Source: Falsirhodobacter flavus (lineage in GTDB: Bacteria > Pseudomonadota > Alphaproteobacteria > Rhodobacterales > Rhodobacteraceae). From it: DNA of 64,000 nt. A program made the position numbers and the translations under genes. The stretch covers positions 372,001-436,000 of the forward strand of contig JARWBI010000002.1 of NCBI GenBank assembly GCA_029846755.1, in the 5' to 3' direction. Below, one piece after another: positions 35,985 through 43,827 of this stretch. Within the stretch, counting starts at the first letter, position 1. The number at the start of each line of letters is the position of its first letter. Below the pieces are notes generated by a model, which saw only the letters and a program-made list of their open reading frames with translations, was not told the origin of the DNA and did not search any database.

Positions 35985-36973
35985 GCCCAGTTCCCCTTCG
36001 ACATCAGGCCCAGCATCTCCAGCTGCCGCCAGTTGACGTATTGCTCGCTCCACCGCGTCCAAAGCACGGGCTCGGTGTCATAGGCGGCATATTCGCGCCC
36101 GTAATGCTGCTGGCGGCTCGCCTCCTCCGCCGTCTTTTCGCCGAAAGTGTCGATGAACTTGGCATGCAGCAGACAGCCCGAGGCCTTTTCGCCCCCGCCG
36201 CCGTCATAAACCTGATTGAGCCCGCGCGGCAGCAGCATATGGGTCGAACTGACATAGGCATAGTTGCGGTGCCACTTTACCAGCGGCACCTTGTTCAGCG
36301 CTGGCGCCTTCCACGGATCGGCGGCGAAAAACATCCGCGCGCGCGGCCCGCCCTGTATCCACAGGTTGCGCAGGTCCGGGTTGCGGCTGATCTGGTAATT
36401 GCCGCCATCGAACCAGCTGGCGATTTCCAGCGGGTTCTGGCCTTCGGAATATCGCGCATCGGCGATCCGGCCCTTGGGATACATGTCCACCATCATCGCC
36501 CCGAGCGAGCGGATGGCGCAGGTGTCCAGCCAGTCGGTCAGCGCGCGCAGGGGACGCGTGTCGCTGAAGGGATAGACGAGGAATTCGTCCACATCCACCG
36601 TCAGCGCCCAATGCCCATGCGCATGACGGCGCAGCAGCAGGTTCAGCCAGTCCACCCCGAACCGCGACCGGGCATAGCTGGCCTTCGTGGTCCAGAGCGA
36701 GACGTCCGGCTGCTCGGCCAGATATTCGCGCCCGCCATCGCCGCTGTCATTGTCCACGAAAAAGAAATGGTTGACCCCGATCTTGCGATAGAAGTCCAGA
36801 AACCACGGCAGACGTATCCTTTCGTTCCGCAAGGTGCAGAACAGCAGGATGTCCGGTCGCCGGATATCCGAGGTCCGATCCACGACCGGGCGCAATTCGT
36901 GCCTGCGGCGAAATGCGCGCAGGTGCCAGCGTTTCCGCCGCAGCCGGAGCCTGTATGAATCGACGATGCCCAA
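35981..36973 (-). CDS. Glycosyltransferase family 2 protein (copy A)
   Basis: The 330-aa cytoplasmic transferase belongs to the group of GT2-like enzymes that start with FCTLRNERIRLPWFLDFYRK and use the metal motif ALTVDVDEFLVYP. Later blocks are LRNLWIQGGPRARMFF and NKVPLVKWHRNYAYVSSTH. The C-terminus ends MLGLMSKGNWA. The start appears to be a TTG at 36973; no ATG or GTG fits the N-terminal alignment with its paralogue, and the ribosome site is weak. It is clearly related to the next upstream gene, sharing order of all blocks. The sugar donor is unknown. Confidence 0.82.
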   Translation of the reverse strand: MGIVDSYRLRLRRKRWHLRAFRRRHELRPVVDRTSDIRRPDILLFCTLRNERIRLPWFLDFYRKIGVNHFFFVDNDSGDGGREYLAEQPDVSLWTTKASYARSRFGVDWLNLLLRRHAHGHWALTVDVDEFLVYPFSDTRPLRALTDWLDTCAIRSLGAMMVDMYPKGRIADARYSEGQNPLEIASWFDGGNYQISRNPDLRNLWIQGGPRARMFFAADPWKAPALNKVPLVKWHRNYAYVSSTHMLLPRGLNQVYDGGGGEKASGCLLHAKFIDTFGEKTAEEASRQQHYGREYAAYDTEPVLWTRWSEQYVNWRQLEMLGLMSKGNWA

Positions 36974-37039
36974 ATGCGCAGCCCTGTGGCAGGTGTGCCT
37001 TATGTTCTAGTTTTCCTACCCAGGAATGTAAACGAAAGG

Positions 37040-38026
37040 TCAGACCCAACCGCCACGCGACATGAGGCCCAGCGCCTCCAACTGGCGCCATCCGCCCAGC
37101 CGTCTGGAATGGGGGCCATGCAGCACCGGATCGGCGATCAGCGCGTCGTAATAGGCATCGAACAGCGCGGGGTCGAAGAAATGCTCGCGCCGCGCCTTTT
37201 CCTGTGCCGCGCGACTTGGCGCACCGTCCGCGAACTTGTCGTGCAGAAGAATGCCCGATGGCCCGCCATCGTAGAACCGGTTCAGCCGCCTTGGCAGGAT
37301 GGAATGGGTGGAATTCACATAGGCGAAACGCCTATCCCATTTTACCAACGGCACCTTGGTCAGCGTCGGGCCGCGGCGCGGATCATCCAGCAATGCGCGA
37401 CTGCGCACCCCGCCCTGAATCCACAGGTTGCGCATTATGGGCTGCATTCGGATCGCGTAATTGCCGCTGTCGAACCATTCCAGCGGGCGGCCCTCGGACA
37501 ATCGGCCTTCGGGATAAAGGTCCAGCATCATCGCGGGAAACATCGCGCGCCCCTGCCCGTCCAGCCATTCGGTCAACGCCCGCAAATCGCGCGTCTGCCA
37601 ATAGGGATAGATCAGCGTTTCGTCCGCATCCAGAACCAGCGCCCAATGCCCATGCGCATGGCGCATCAGCAGCCAGCCGATCCAGTCTAATCCGAACCGC
37701 GCCGCGCGATACCCCGCCCCCGTCCGCCAGAGCGAGACATCCGGCTGCACGGCCAGAAACTCTGCCGTGCCGTCATCGCTGCCATTGTCGATGAACAGGA
37801 AATGCCGGACGCCCAATCCGCGGTGATGGTCCAGAAACCCCGGCAGACGGGGCATCTCGTTCCGCACGGTCGAAAAGCACAGGATCGCATCTGCCGCGAT
37901 GGTTGCCGTGCGGTCGCGCACCGCCGTCAGCGCCCCTCGCGAACGAAAACACCGCCACAAGATGCGGCGGCGTTTCCAGCGCAGGTTCCAGGCCACCCGC
38001 AATTCGCGAACGGATGGCCTTTCCAC
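37040..38026 (-). CDS. Glycosyltransferase family 2 protein (copy B)
   Basis: The 328-aa paralogue of the downstream gene has equivalent blocks: FSTVRNEMPRLPGFLDHHR, VLDADETLIYP with the DxD motif, LRNLWIQGGVRSRALL, TKVPLVKWDRRFAYVNSTH and a matching C-terminus ending GLMSRGGWV. Differences in the acceptor-side region suggest the two copies transfer different sugars or act successively. The start is a GTG four bases downstream of the galU stop, so it is cotranscribed with galU, which makes a nucleotide sugar that could feed it. Confidence 0.82.
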   Translation of the reverse strand: MERPSVRELRVAWNLRWKRRRILWRCFRSRGALTAVRDRTATIAADAILCFSTVRNEMPRLPGFLDHHRGLGVRHFLFIDNGSDDGTAEFLAVQPDVSLWRTGAGYRAARFGLDWIGWLLMRHAHGHWALVLDADETLIYPYWQTRDLRALTEWLDGQGRAMFPAMMLDLYPEGRLSEGRPLEWFDSGNYAIRMQPIMRNLWIQGGVRSRALLDDPRRGPTLTKVPLVKWDRRFAYVNSTHSILPRRLNRFYDGGPSGILLHDKFADGAPSRAAQEKARREHFFDPALFDAYYDALIADPVLHGPHSRRLGGWRQLEALGLMSRGGWV

Positions 38027-38029
38027 CTT

Positions 38030-38920
38030 TTATTGCGCAGCCTTCTGCATGGCGTTGACCTCGGCCAGATACTGGCTGAACTCCTCGCGCAGCTCGTCGC
38101 GGGCAAGGCCGAAGGCGACGGTGGCCTGAAGGAAGCCCGCCTTCGATCCGCAGTCGTAGCGCTGGCCACGGAAGCGCAGGCCATAGACGCCCGACTTGTC
38201 GATTTCCTTGGCGATCGCGTCGGTCAGCTGGATTTCACCGCCGGCGCCGGTTTCCTGTGCATCAAGCGTGTTCAGCACTTCGGGCGTCAGGATGTAGCGG
38301 CCGATGACGGCAAGGTTCGACGGCGGGTTGATCTTGGGCTTTTCGACCATGCCCTTGACCTTGACGATCGAACCCATGTCCTCGGCGATATCGAGGATGC
38401 CATAGGACTTCGTCTTTTCCGGCGCGACTTCCATCGCAGCGACCATGCAGCCGCCGGTCTGCTCATAAGCCTCGACCATCTGCTTGAGGCAGGGGTTTTC
38501 GGCAGCGATGACGTCGTCGGGCAGCATCACCGCAAAGGGCTCGTCGCCGATCAGGCGGCGGGCGCACCAGACGGCGTGACCCAGACCCATGGCCTTGTGC
38601 TGACGGACATAGGCGATGCGCCCGCTGTCCATGTTTGTGTCTTCCAGCACCTTCAGCAGATCGTCCTTGCCGGAATCGCGCAGCGACTGTTCCAGCGCGG
38701 GGGAAAAGTCGAAGTAATCCTCCAGTGCACCCTTTCCGCGAGAGGTGACGAAGATAAATTCCTCGATACCGGCAGCGCGCGCCTCGTCGATCGCGTATTG
38801 GATCAACGGACGGTCCACGAGGGTCAGGATTTCTTTGGGGATCGACTTGGTCGCCGGAAGAAAACGCGTGCCCATTCCCGCAACGGGAAAGACCGCTTTC
38901 GTGACCTTCTTGATTGTCAT
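38030..38920 (-). CDS. galU: UTP-glucose-1-phosphate uridylyltransferase
   Basis: The 296-aa enzyme forms UDP-glucose from UTP and glucose-1-phosphate. It has the nucleotide-binding loop FPVAGMGTRFLPATKSIPKE, the catalytic MLPDDVI region and the sugar-binding VEKPKINPPSNLAVIGRYIL. ATG 38920 gives the standard MTIKKVTKAVFP start; a GTG nine bases upstream is possible. UDP-glucose is the likely donor precursor for the GT2 enzymes directly downstream. A 178-bp upstream region carries a promoter-like pair and two palindromes. Confidence 0.95.
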   Translation of the reverse strand: MTIKKVTKAVFPVAGMGTRFLPATKSIPKEILTLVDRPLIQYAIDEARAAGIEEFIFVTSRGKGALEDYFDFSPALEQSLRDSGKDDLLKVLEDTNMDSGRIAYVRQHKAMGLGHAVWCARRLIGDEPFAVMLPDDVIAAENPCLKQMVEAYEQTGGCMVAAMEVAPEKTKSYGILDIAEDMGSIVKVKGMVEKPKINPPSNLAVIGRYILTPEVLNTLDAQETGAGGEIQLTDAIAKEIDKSGVYGLRFRGQRYDCGSKAGFLQATVAFGLARDELREEFSQYLAEVNAMQKAAQ

Positions 38921-38978
38921 AGCTCTCACTTTTCACCAGGGCACAGATACAGTGCCGTAAGGGAGGAATTTTTTTGAG

Positions 38979-38992
38979 CCCCTTGCAAGGGG
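38979..38992. promoter_or_regulatory. 14-bp perfect palindrome in the galU leader
   Basis: CCCCTTGCAAGGGG is a fully symmetric 14-mer about 60 bases before the galU ATG and 24 bases downstream of the predicted -10. A second inverted repeat (GGCAC-N7-GTGCC, 38940-38956) lies between it and the gene. Position just after the promoter fits a repressor site; no regulator is assigned. Confidence 0.4.
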
Positions 38993-39015
38993 GCATCTGA
39001 ACACCGGACGAAAAT

Positions 39016-39043
39016 AGATTAGCGCGACGTTAAAAAGGATCAA
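39016..39043 (-). promoter_or_regulatory. Candidate promoter of the galU-glycosyltransferase operon
   Basis: On the minus strand TTGATC (39043-39038), a 16-bp spacer and TAATCT (39021-39016) form a reasonable RpoD-type promoter about 95 bases before the galU start. The local sequence is AT-rich compared with the surroundings. Confidence 0.45.
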
Positions 39044-39098
39044 TGACCATTATGCAGCCGCAGAAAAACATTGGCCGATAACCGCCGGTCGGCGCCTC

Positions 39099-39890
39099 CT
39101 ATTTCAGCGATACACCCGGTGCGAAAGCAATGAAGAACGGATTCTCGTAACCGGGTTTACCATAAAGAAGCGGCGAATGGTCATCGAATCGCACCACCTG
39201 CCCGCCTGCGCCGCGCAGCACCGCGTCGCCCGCCGCCGTGTCCCATTCCATCGTGCGGCCCAGCCGGGGATACAGATCGGCCTCCCCCGTCGCGACAAGG
39301 CAGAATTTCAGGCTCGATCCCGCGCTGGTCATGTCGCGAACGGCGTATTGCGCGATGTAGTCGTCGGTCGCCTGATCGCGGTGGGATTTCGACGCCACGA
39401 CCATCAGCCCCCCGTCGTCGGGCCTGGACACCTCGATCCGGCGCAGGTTGCCGGGACGCTGCTTGTCCAGCGCGCCAGTCTCCTCGACCGACGTGCCGTC
39501 CGCCTGAGTATAGAACAGCCGCCCCTTGGCCGGGGCATAGACGACGCCGCACACCGGCACCCCGTCCTGCACGAAGGCGATGTTGACGGTGAAATCGCCG
39601 CGCCGCTGCACGAATTCCTTGGTCCCGTCCAGCGGATCGACGATAAGAAAGCTGCCCGCGGTCGCGGCATGGCTGTCCGCCTGTTCCTCGGTCACGATCA
39701 GGGTGTCCGGAAAGGCCGCCCGCAGCCCCGCGAAGATCAGCGCATCCGCCGCCTCGTCCGCCGCCGTCACCGGGCTGGCATCGCCCTTGGCGCGCACGTC
39801 GAAATCCTCGGTGCCATAGATTTCCATGATGCGGTCCCCCGCCTCCAGCGCCAGACGGCGGATCAGCGGGACGAGCGTGTCGAAATCCAT
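39099..39890 (-). CDS. cysQ: 3'(2'),5'-bisphosphate nucleotidase (PAP phosphatase)
   Basis: The 263-aa Mg-dependent phosphatase of the inositol monophosphatase fold hydrolyses 3'-phosphoadenosine 5'-phosphate (PAP) to AMP. Metal-binding blocks are IVTEEQADSH, IVDPLDGTKEFVQRRGDF and the C-terminal MEWDTAAGDAVLRGAGG. GGAGA lies five bases before the ATG at 39890. PAP is the by-product of PAPS-dependent sulfotransferases, so the position beside a sulfotransferase operon on the same strand makes biochemical sense. It also serves sulfate assimilation in general. Confidence 0.93.
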   Translation of the reverse strand: MDFDTLVPLIRRLALEAGDRIMEIYGTEDFDVRAKGDASPVTAADEAADALIFAGLRAAFPDTLIVTEEQADSHAATAGSFLIVDPLDGTKEFVQRRGDFTVNIAFVQDGVPVCGVVYAPAKGRLFYTQADGTSVEETGALDKQRPGNLRRIEVSRPDDGGLMVVASKSHRDQATDDYIAQYAVRDMTSAGSSLKFCLVATGEADLYPRLGRTMEWDTAAGDAVLRGAGGQVVRFDDHSPLLYGKPGYENPFFIAFAPGVSLK

Positions 39891-40011
39891 GGGGCTCTCC
39901 ATAAAGTTGAACGCAGGCACGTTGAAACGCCGCGCACGGTCCTTTATCCTTCGCCGGTAAGCGGACGGCAAGATTTCCCGTTCAGGTTCAGCGCGATCCC
40001 GCGGAGTGCCG

Positions 40012-40833
40012 ATGTTCAGAACCGAGACGAATCCCAGCCGCCTTGCCACAGCGCTTGCCGTGGCAGAGCTGATCTTTCACGCCTCGGTCCGGCATGTGCG
40101 CAAATCGCATGGCAACGCGGTCATCGGGCTGGTGATGGCGATCGTGCAGACGGTCATCATGATCGCGGTATTCTATTTCATGATGCACATCCTCGGGATG
40201 CGGCAGATGGCGATTCGCGGGGATTTCCTGCTTTTCGTGATGTCGGGCATCTTCATGTTCATGGTCCATAACCAGACCATGAGCGCAGTCACCTCCGCCG
40301 AGGGGCCGACATCGGCGATGATGAAGCACTCGCCCATGAACCCGATCATCGCCATCGCGGCGGCGGCGCTGGGCACGCTCTATATCCAACTCCTGTCGGC
40401 GTCGGTGGTGCTGTATCTCTATCACGCCATCGTCACGCCGATCAGCATCCGTGTGCCGACCGCGACGCTGGGGATGCTTCTGTTGGCATGGGGATCGGGC
40501 GTCGGGATCGGAATGATCTTCCTTGCGGCCAAGCCGTGGCAGCCGGCGCTGGTCGGCATCATTTCAACGCTTTACCAGCGGGCGAACATGATCGCGTCGG
40601 GCAAGATGTTCCTTGCGAACATGATGACGGCCAAGATGCTGGCGATGTTCGATTGGAACCCGCTGTTCCACGTCATCGATCAGGCGCGGGGCTTTGCCTT
40701 CCTGAACTACCACCCGCATTACAGCTCGGTCTCATATCCCATAAAGGTGATGGTCGTCTGCATTGCGATCGGGCTGATGGGACAGTTCTATACCAAGCGC
40801 TATGCCTCGGTTTCGTGGCACGCCAAAGGGTGA
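40012..40833 (+). CDS. Polysaccharide-export ABC permease (KpsM/Wzm type), orphan
   Basis: The 273-aa membrane protein has six hydrophobic helices in the ABC-2 arrangement, with FLLFVMSGIFMFMVHNQTMS, VVLYLYHAIVTPISIRV and the C-terminal HVIDQARGFAFLNYHPHY typical of capsule/O-antigen export permeases. The ATG at 40012 is chosen over a GTG six bases upstream because GGAG overlaps that GTG. No ATPase partner, outer-membrane channel or periplasmic co-polymerase lies in the window. It is divergent from cysQ across 121 bp and next to the glycan genes. Confidence 0.85.
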   Translation: MFRTETNPSRLATALAVAELIFHASVRHVRKSHGNAVIGLVMAIVQTVIMIAVFYFMMHILGMRQMAIRGDFLLFVMSGIFMFMVHNQTMSAVTSAEGPTSAMMKHSPMNPIIAIAAAALGTLYIQLLSASVVLYLYHAIVTPISIRVPTATLGMLLLAWGSGVGIGMIFLAAKPWQPALVGIISTLYQRANMIASGKMFLANMMTAKMLAMFDWNPLFHVIDQARGFAFLNYHPHYSSVSYPIKVMVVCIAIGLMGQFYTKRYASVSWHAKG

Positions 40834-40835
40834 TC

Positions 40836-40864
40836 TTGCACAAGGGGGCATATTGCCCTATATG
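40836..40864 (+). promoter_or_regulatory. Promoter of the rimP-nusA-ylxR-infB operon
   Basis: TTGCAC (40836-40841), a 17-bp spacer and TATATG (40859-40864) lie directly after the ABC permease stop and about 95 bases before rimP. The spacer contains the small palindrome GGGCA-TAT-TGCCC. Confidence 0.6.
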
Positions 40865-40920
40865 GCATTCAACAGCGGTGCTGCGGGGTCCAAACCCGAC
40901 GGCTCCAACCGGATGATGTC

Positions 40921-40944
40921 GCGGGCCGCTCGGCCCGCTTTTTT
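40921..40944 (+). terminator. Terminator/attenuator in the rimP leader
   Basis: GCGGGCC-GCTC-GGCCCGC (7-bp stem, 4-base loop) followed by six T forms a strong intrinsic terminator. It ends 14 bases before the rimP ATG and lies downstream of the promoter at 40836, so transcripts of the rimP operon must read through it. Confidence 0.8.
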
Positions 40945-40958
40945 GTTTTGGAAACACG

Positions 40959-41573
40959 ATGTCCGACCTGATCGCAAAGACAGCCATCGACCGGCGCCTG
41001 GCCGAGATCGTGACCCCCACGATCGAGGGGCTGGGATTCGAGCTTGTCCGCATCCGCCTGATGGGCGGCAAGATCCGCACGCTCCAGATCATGGCCGACC
41101 GCCCCGACGGCGGGATCGAGGTGGAGGATTGCGCGAAGATATCGACCGCGGTGTCGGCGATCCTCGACGTGGAAGACCCGATCGAAGACAACTACACGCT
41201 GGAAGTGTCGTCCCCCGGAATCGACCGCCCGCTGACGCGGCTGAAGGATTTCGACATGTGGGCGGACTATGAGGCGCGGGTCGAGACGACCGAGCTGATC
41301 GACGGGCGCCGCCGGTTCAAGGGCTTCCTGCGCGGCACCGAAGCGAACGAAATCCTGATCGAGATCGAGGAGGGCGGCGAGATCGTCACCATCGGCCTCG
41401 ATTTCGAATGGCTGTCGGATGCCAAGCTGATCCTGACCGACGACCTGATCGCCGAGATGCTGCGCCAGAAGAAGGCCAGCGGCGCGTTCAACGAAGCGGA
41501 TTTCGACGAAGTCCAGACATCCGAAGGCGGCGACGAGGACGACGCCCCCGAAACCCAACCCACCCGTCACTGA
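40959..41573 (+). CDS. rimP: Ribosome maturation factor RimP
   Basis: The 204-aa protein assists late 30S subunit maturation. The N-terminal domain contains [20 protein letters not shown] and the C-terminal domain [20 protein letters not shown]. An acidic C-terminal tail of about 25 residues is longer than in E. coli but common in this order. It is first in the operon, 16 bp before nusA. Confidence 0.95.
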   Translation: MSDLIAKTAIDRRLAEIVTPTIEGLGFELVRIRLMGGKIRTLQIMADRPDGGIEVEDCAKISTAVSAILDVEDPIEDNYTLEVSSPGIDRPLTRLKDFDMWADYEARVETTELIDGRRRFKGFLRGTEANEILIEIEEGGEIVTIGLDFEWLSDAKLILTDDLIAEMLRQKKASGAFNEADFDEVQTSEGGDEDDAPETQPTRH

Positions 41574-41589
41574 CAAGGGCATTTGCGAC

Positions 41590-43194
41590 ATGGCGATTAC
41601 TTCGGCCAACCAGCTTGAACTCCTGCAAACCGCCGAGGCGGTGGCGCGCGAGAAGATGATCGACCCGGATCTGGTGATCCAGGCGATGGAGGACAGCCTC
41701 GCCCGCGCCGCGAAATCGCGTTACGGGGCCGAACTGGACATCCGCGTGAAGATCGACCGCAAGACGGGCCGCGCCACCTTCGCGCGCATCCGCACCGTCA
41801 CCGACGAAGCGGAGATCGAGAATCACCACGCCCAGATCACCATCAAGCAGGCGAAGCAATATAAGGCCGACCCCGAGATCGGAGACGAGATCATCGACGA
41901 AGTGCCGCCGGTGGATCTTGGCCGCATCGCCGCGCAATCGGCGAAACAGGTGATCCTGCAGAAGGTGCGCGAGGCCGAGCGCGACCGCCAGTTCGAGGAA
42001 TTCAAGGACCGCAAAGGCTCGATCATCAACGGTCTGGTCAAGCGCGAGGAATACGGCAACATCATCGTCGATATCGGCCGGGGCGAAGCCATCCTGCGCC
42101 GGAACGAGAAGATCGGCCGCGAATCCTATCGCCCGAACGACCGCATCCGTTGCTATATCAAGGACGTCCGTCGCGAGCCGCGCGGCCCGCAGGTCTTCCT
42201 GTCGCGGACCGACCCGCAGTTCATGGCCGAGCTGTTCAAGATGGAAGTGCCGGAAATCTATGACGGCATCATCGAGATCAAGGCCGTGGCCCGCGACCCC
42301 GGCTCGCGCGCCAAGATCGCCGTGATCTCCTATGACAACTCGATCGACCCCGTGGGCGCCTGCGTCGGTATGCGCGGCAGCCGCGTTCAGGCTGTCGTGA
42401 ACGAGCTTCAGGGCGAGAAGATCGACATCATCCCGTGGAACCAGGACCAGGCGACGTTCCTCGTGAACGCCCTGCAACCTGCCGAAGTGTCGAAGGTCGT
42501 GATCGACGACGACGCGGGCAAGATCGAAGTGGTTGTTCCCGATGAACAACTCTCGCTCGCCATCGGCCGCCGCGGCCAGAATGTGCGTCTGGCCAGCCAG
42601 CTGACGGCGCTCGATATCGACATCATGACCGAAAGCGACGAGAGCGCGCGCCGTCAGGCCGAGTTCACCGAGCGGACGAATCTGTTTATGGAGACCCTTG
42701 ATATCGACGAGATGATGGCCCAACTCCTTGTCTCCGAGGGGTTCACCAACCTCGAGGAAGTGGCCTATGTCGAAGCGGACGAGCTTTTGTCCATCGACGG
42801 CTTCGACGAGGATACCGCGAACGAGCTTCAGGCCCGCGCGCGCGATCATCTGGAAGCGGCCAACAAGAAGGCGCTGGACAACGCCCGCGCCCTTGGCCTT
42901 GAAGACAGCCTTGCCGAATTCGAAGGCCTGACGCCCCAGATGCTGGAAGCGCTGGCCAAGGACGACATCAAGACGCTGGAAGATTTCGCGACCTGCGCCG
43001 ACTGGGAACTGGCCGGCGGCTGGACCACCGAAAACGGTCAGCGCAAGAAGGACGAGGGCGTGCTGGAGCCGTTCGACGTCTCGCTTGAAGAAGCACAGAC
43101 CATGGTGATGACCGCCCGCGTGCTTCTGGGCTGGGTCGATCCGACGGAACTGGAAGCCGAGGCCCCCGAGGCCGAGGAAGAAGACGAGGAATAA
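41590..43194 (+). CDS. nusA: Transcription termination/antitermination protein NusA
   Basis: The 534-aa RNA polymerase-binding factor modulates pausing, termination and antitermination. An N-terminal domain (1-125) is followed by an S1 domain with NIIVDIGRGEAILRR, KH1 with GACVGMRGSRVQAVVNEL and KH2 with LAIGRRGQNVRLASQL. Two C-terminal acidic repeats (LLVSEGFTNLEEVAYVEADE and the DDIKTLEDFATCADWEL region) follow. It ends with an acidic tail. NusA could act on the leader terminator of its own operon, as known for this operon in E. coli. Confidence 0.97.
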   Translation: MAITSANQLELLQTAEAVAREKMIDPDLVIQAMEDSLARAAKSRYGAELDIRVKIDRKTGRATFARIRTVTDEAEIENHHAQITIKQAKQYKADPEIGDEIIDEVPPVDLGRIAAQSAKQVILQKVREAERDRQFEEFKDRKGSIINGLVKREEYGNIIVDIGRGEAILRRNEKIGRESYRPNDRIRCYIKDVRREPRGPQVFLSRTDPQFMAELFKMEVPEIYDGIIEIKAVARDPGSRAKIAVISYDNSIDPVGACVGMRGSRVQAVVNELQGEKIDIIPWNQDQATFLVNALQPAEVSKVVIDDDAGKIEVVVPDEQLSLAIGRRGQNVRLASQLTALDIDIMTESDESARRQAEFTERTNLFMETLDIDEMMAQLLVSEGFTNLEEVAYVEADELLSIDGFDEDTANELQARARDHLEAANKKALDNARALGLEDSLAEFEGLTPQMLEALAKDDIKTLEDFATCADWELAGGWTTENGQRKKDEGVLEPFDVSLEEAQTMVMTARVLLGWVDPTELEAEAPEAEEEDEE

Positions 43195-43827
43195 GTGACG
43201 CGCGGCGGCCATCAGGAAACGGGAACCGATCCCGAACGGAAATGCATCGTCACGGGCGCATCGAGCCCGAAGGTCGGGCTGATCCGCTTTGGCCTCGGCC
43301 CCGATGCGCAGGTGGTGCCGGATGTTCTGGCCCGCCTGCCGGGCCGCGGCTTCTATGTCTCGGCCGACCGCAAGGCGATCGAGAAAGCGGCGGCGAAGGG
43401 CCTGTTTGCCCGCGCCGCCAGACAACCCGTCAAGGTGCCCGAGGGTCTGGCCGACATGGTCGAGGCGCAGGTGGCACGCCGGGTCGTGGACCTCATCAGT
43501 CTTGCCCGCAAGGCGGGCGCGGCGGTGACGGGATACGAGAAGGTGAAGGACTGGCTGGTGAAGGACAAGGCGCAGATCCTTGTGCAAGCCAGCGACGGCT
43601 CGGAACGTGGCAAATCCAAGCTGCATCCTCCGGGCGGACCGAAGACGTTCATAGGCTGTCTGACCGCACAGGAATTGGGTTTGGCATTCGGACGTGAACA
43701 TGCGATACACGGCGCGCTTGCCGCTGGCGGACTCACAACGCGTGTTGTAGAGGAAGCGGCAAGGCTCGCCGGACTTCGCGGTGACATCGGCAGCAGGGCT
43801 GCCGGAAGGGATACGAAAGACGCATGA
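43195..43827 (+). CDS. ylxR: RNA-binding protein YlxR (DUF448) with L7Ae-like C-terminus
   Basis: The 210-aa protein starts at a GTG directly after the nusA TAA. The N-terminal DUF448/YlxR domain (about 10-90) has [19 protein letters not shown] and [18 protein letters not shown]. The C-terminal half (about 95-190) looks like an L7Ae/L30e RNA-binding domain, with [20 protein letters not shown] and [13 protein letters not shown]. In Gram-positives the two are separate genes in the same operon; here they are fused, as usual in alphaproteobacteria. It overlaps infB by 4 bp. It probably binds rRNA or tRNA; the exact role is not established. Confidence 0.9.
   Translation: MTRGGHQETGTDPERKCIVTGASSPKVGLIRFGLGPDAQVVPDVLARLPGRGFYVSADRKAIEKAAAKGLFARAARQPVKVPEGLADMVEAQVARRVVDLISLARKAGAAVTGYEKVKDWLVKDKAQILVQASDGSERGKSKLHPPGGPKTFIGCLTAQELGLAFGREHAIHGALAAGGLTTRVVEEAARLAGLRGDIGSRAAGRDTKDA

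Noticed and set aside
40846-40858. GGGCATATTGCCC palindrome within the rimP promoter spacer as an operator
   Set aside because: Five-base arms are short enough to occur by chance, and no second copy was seen in the window.
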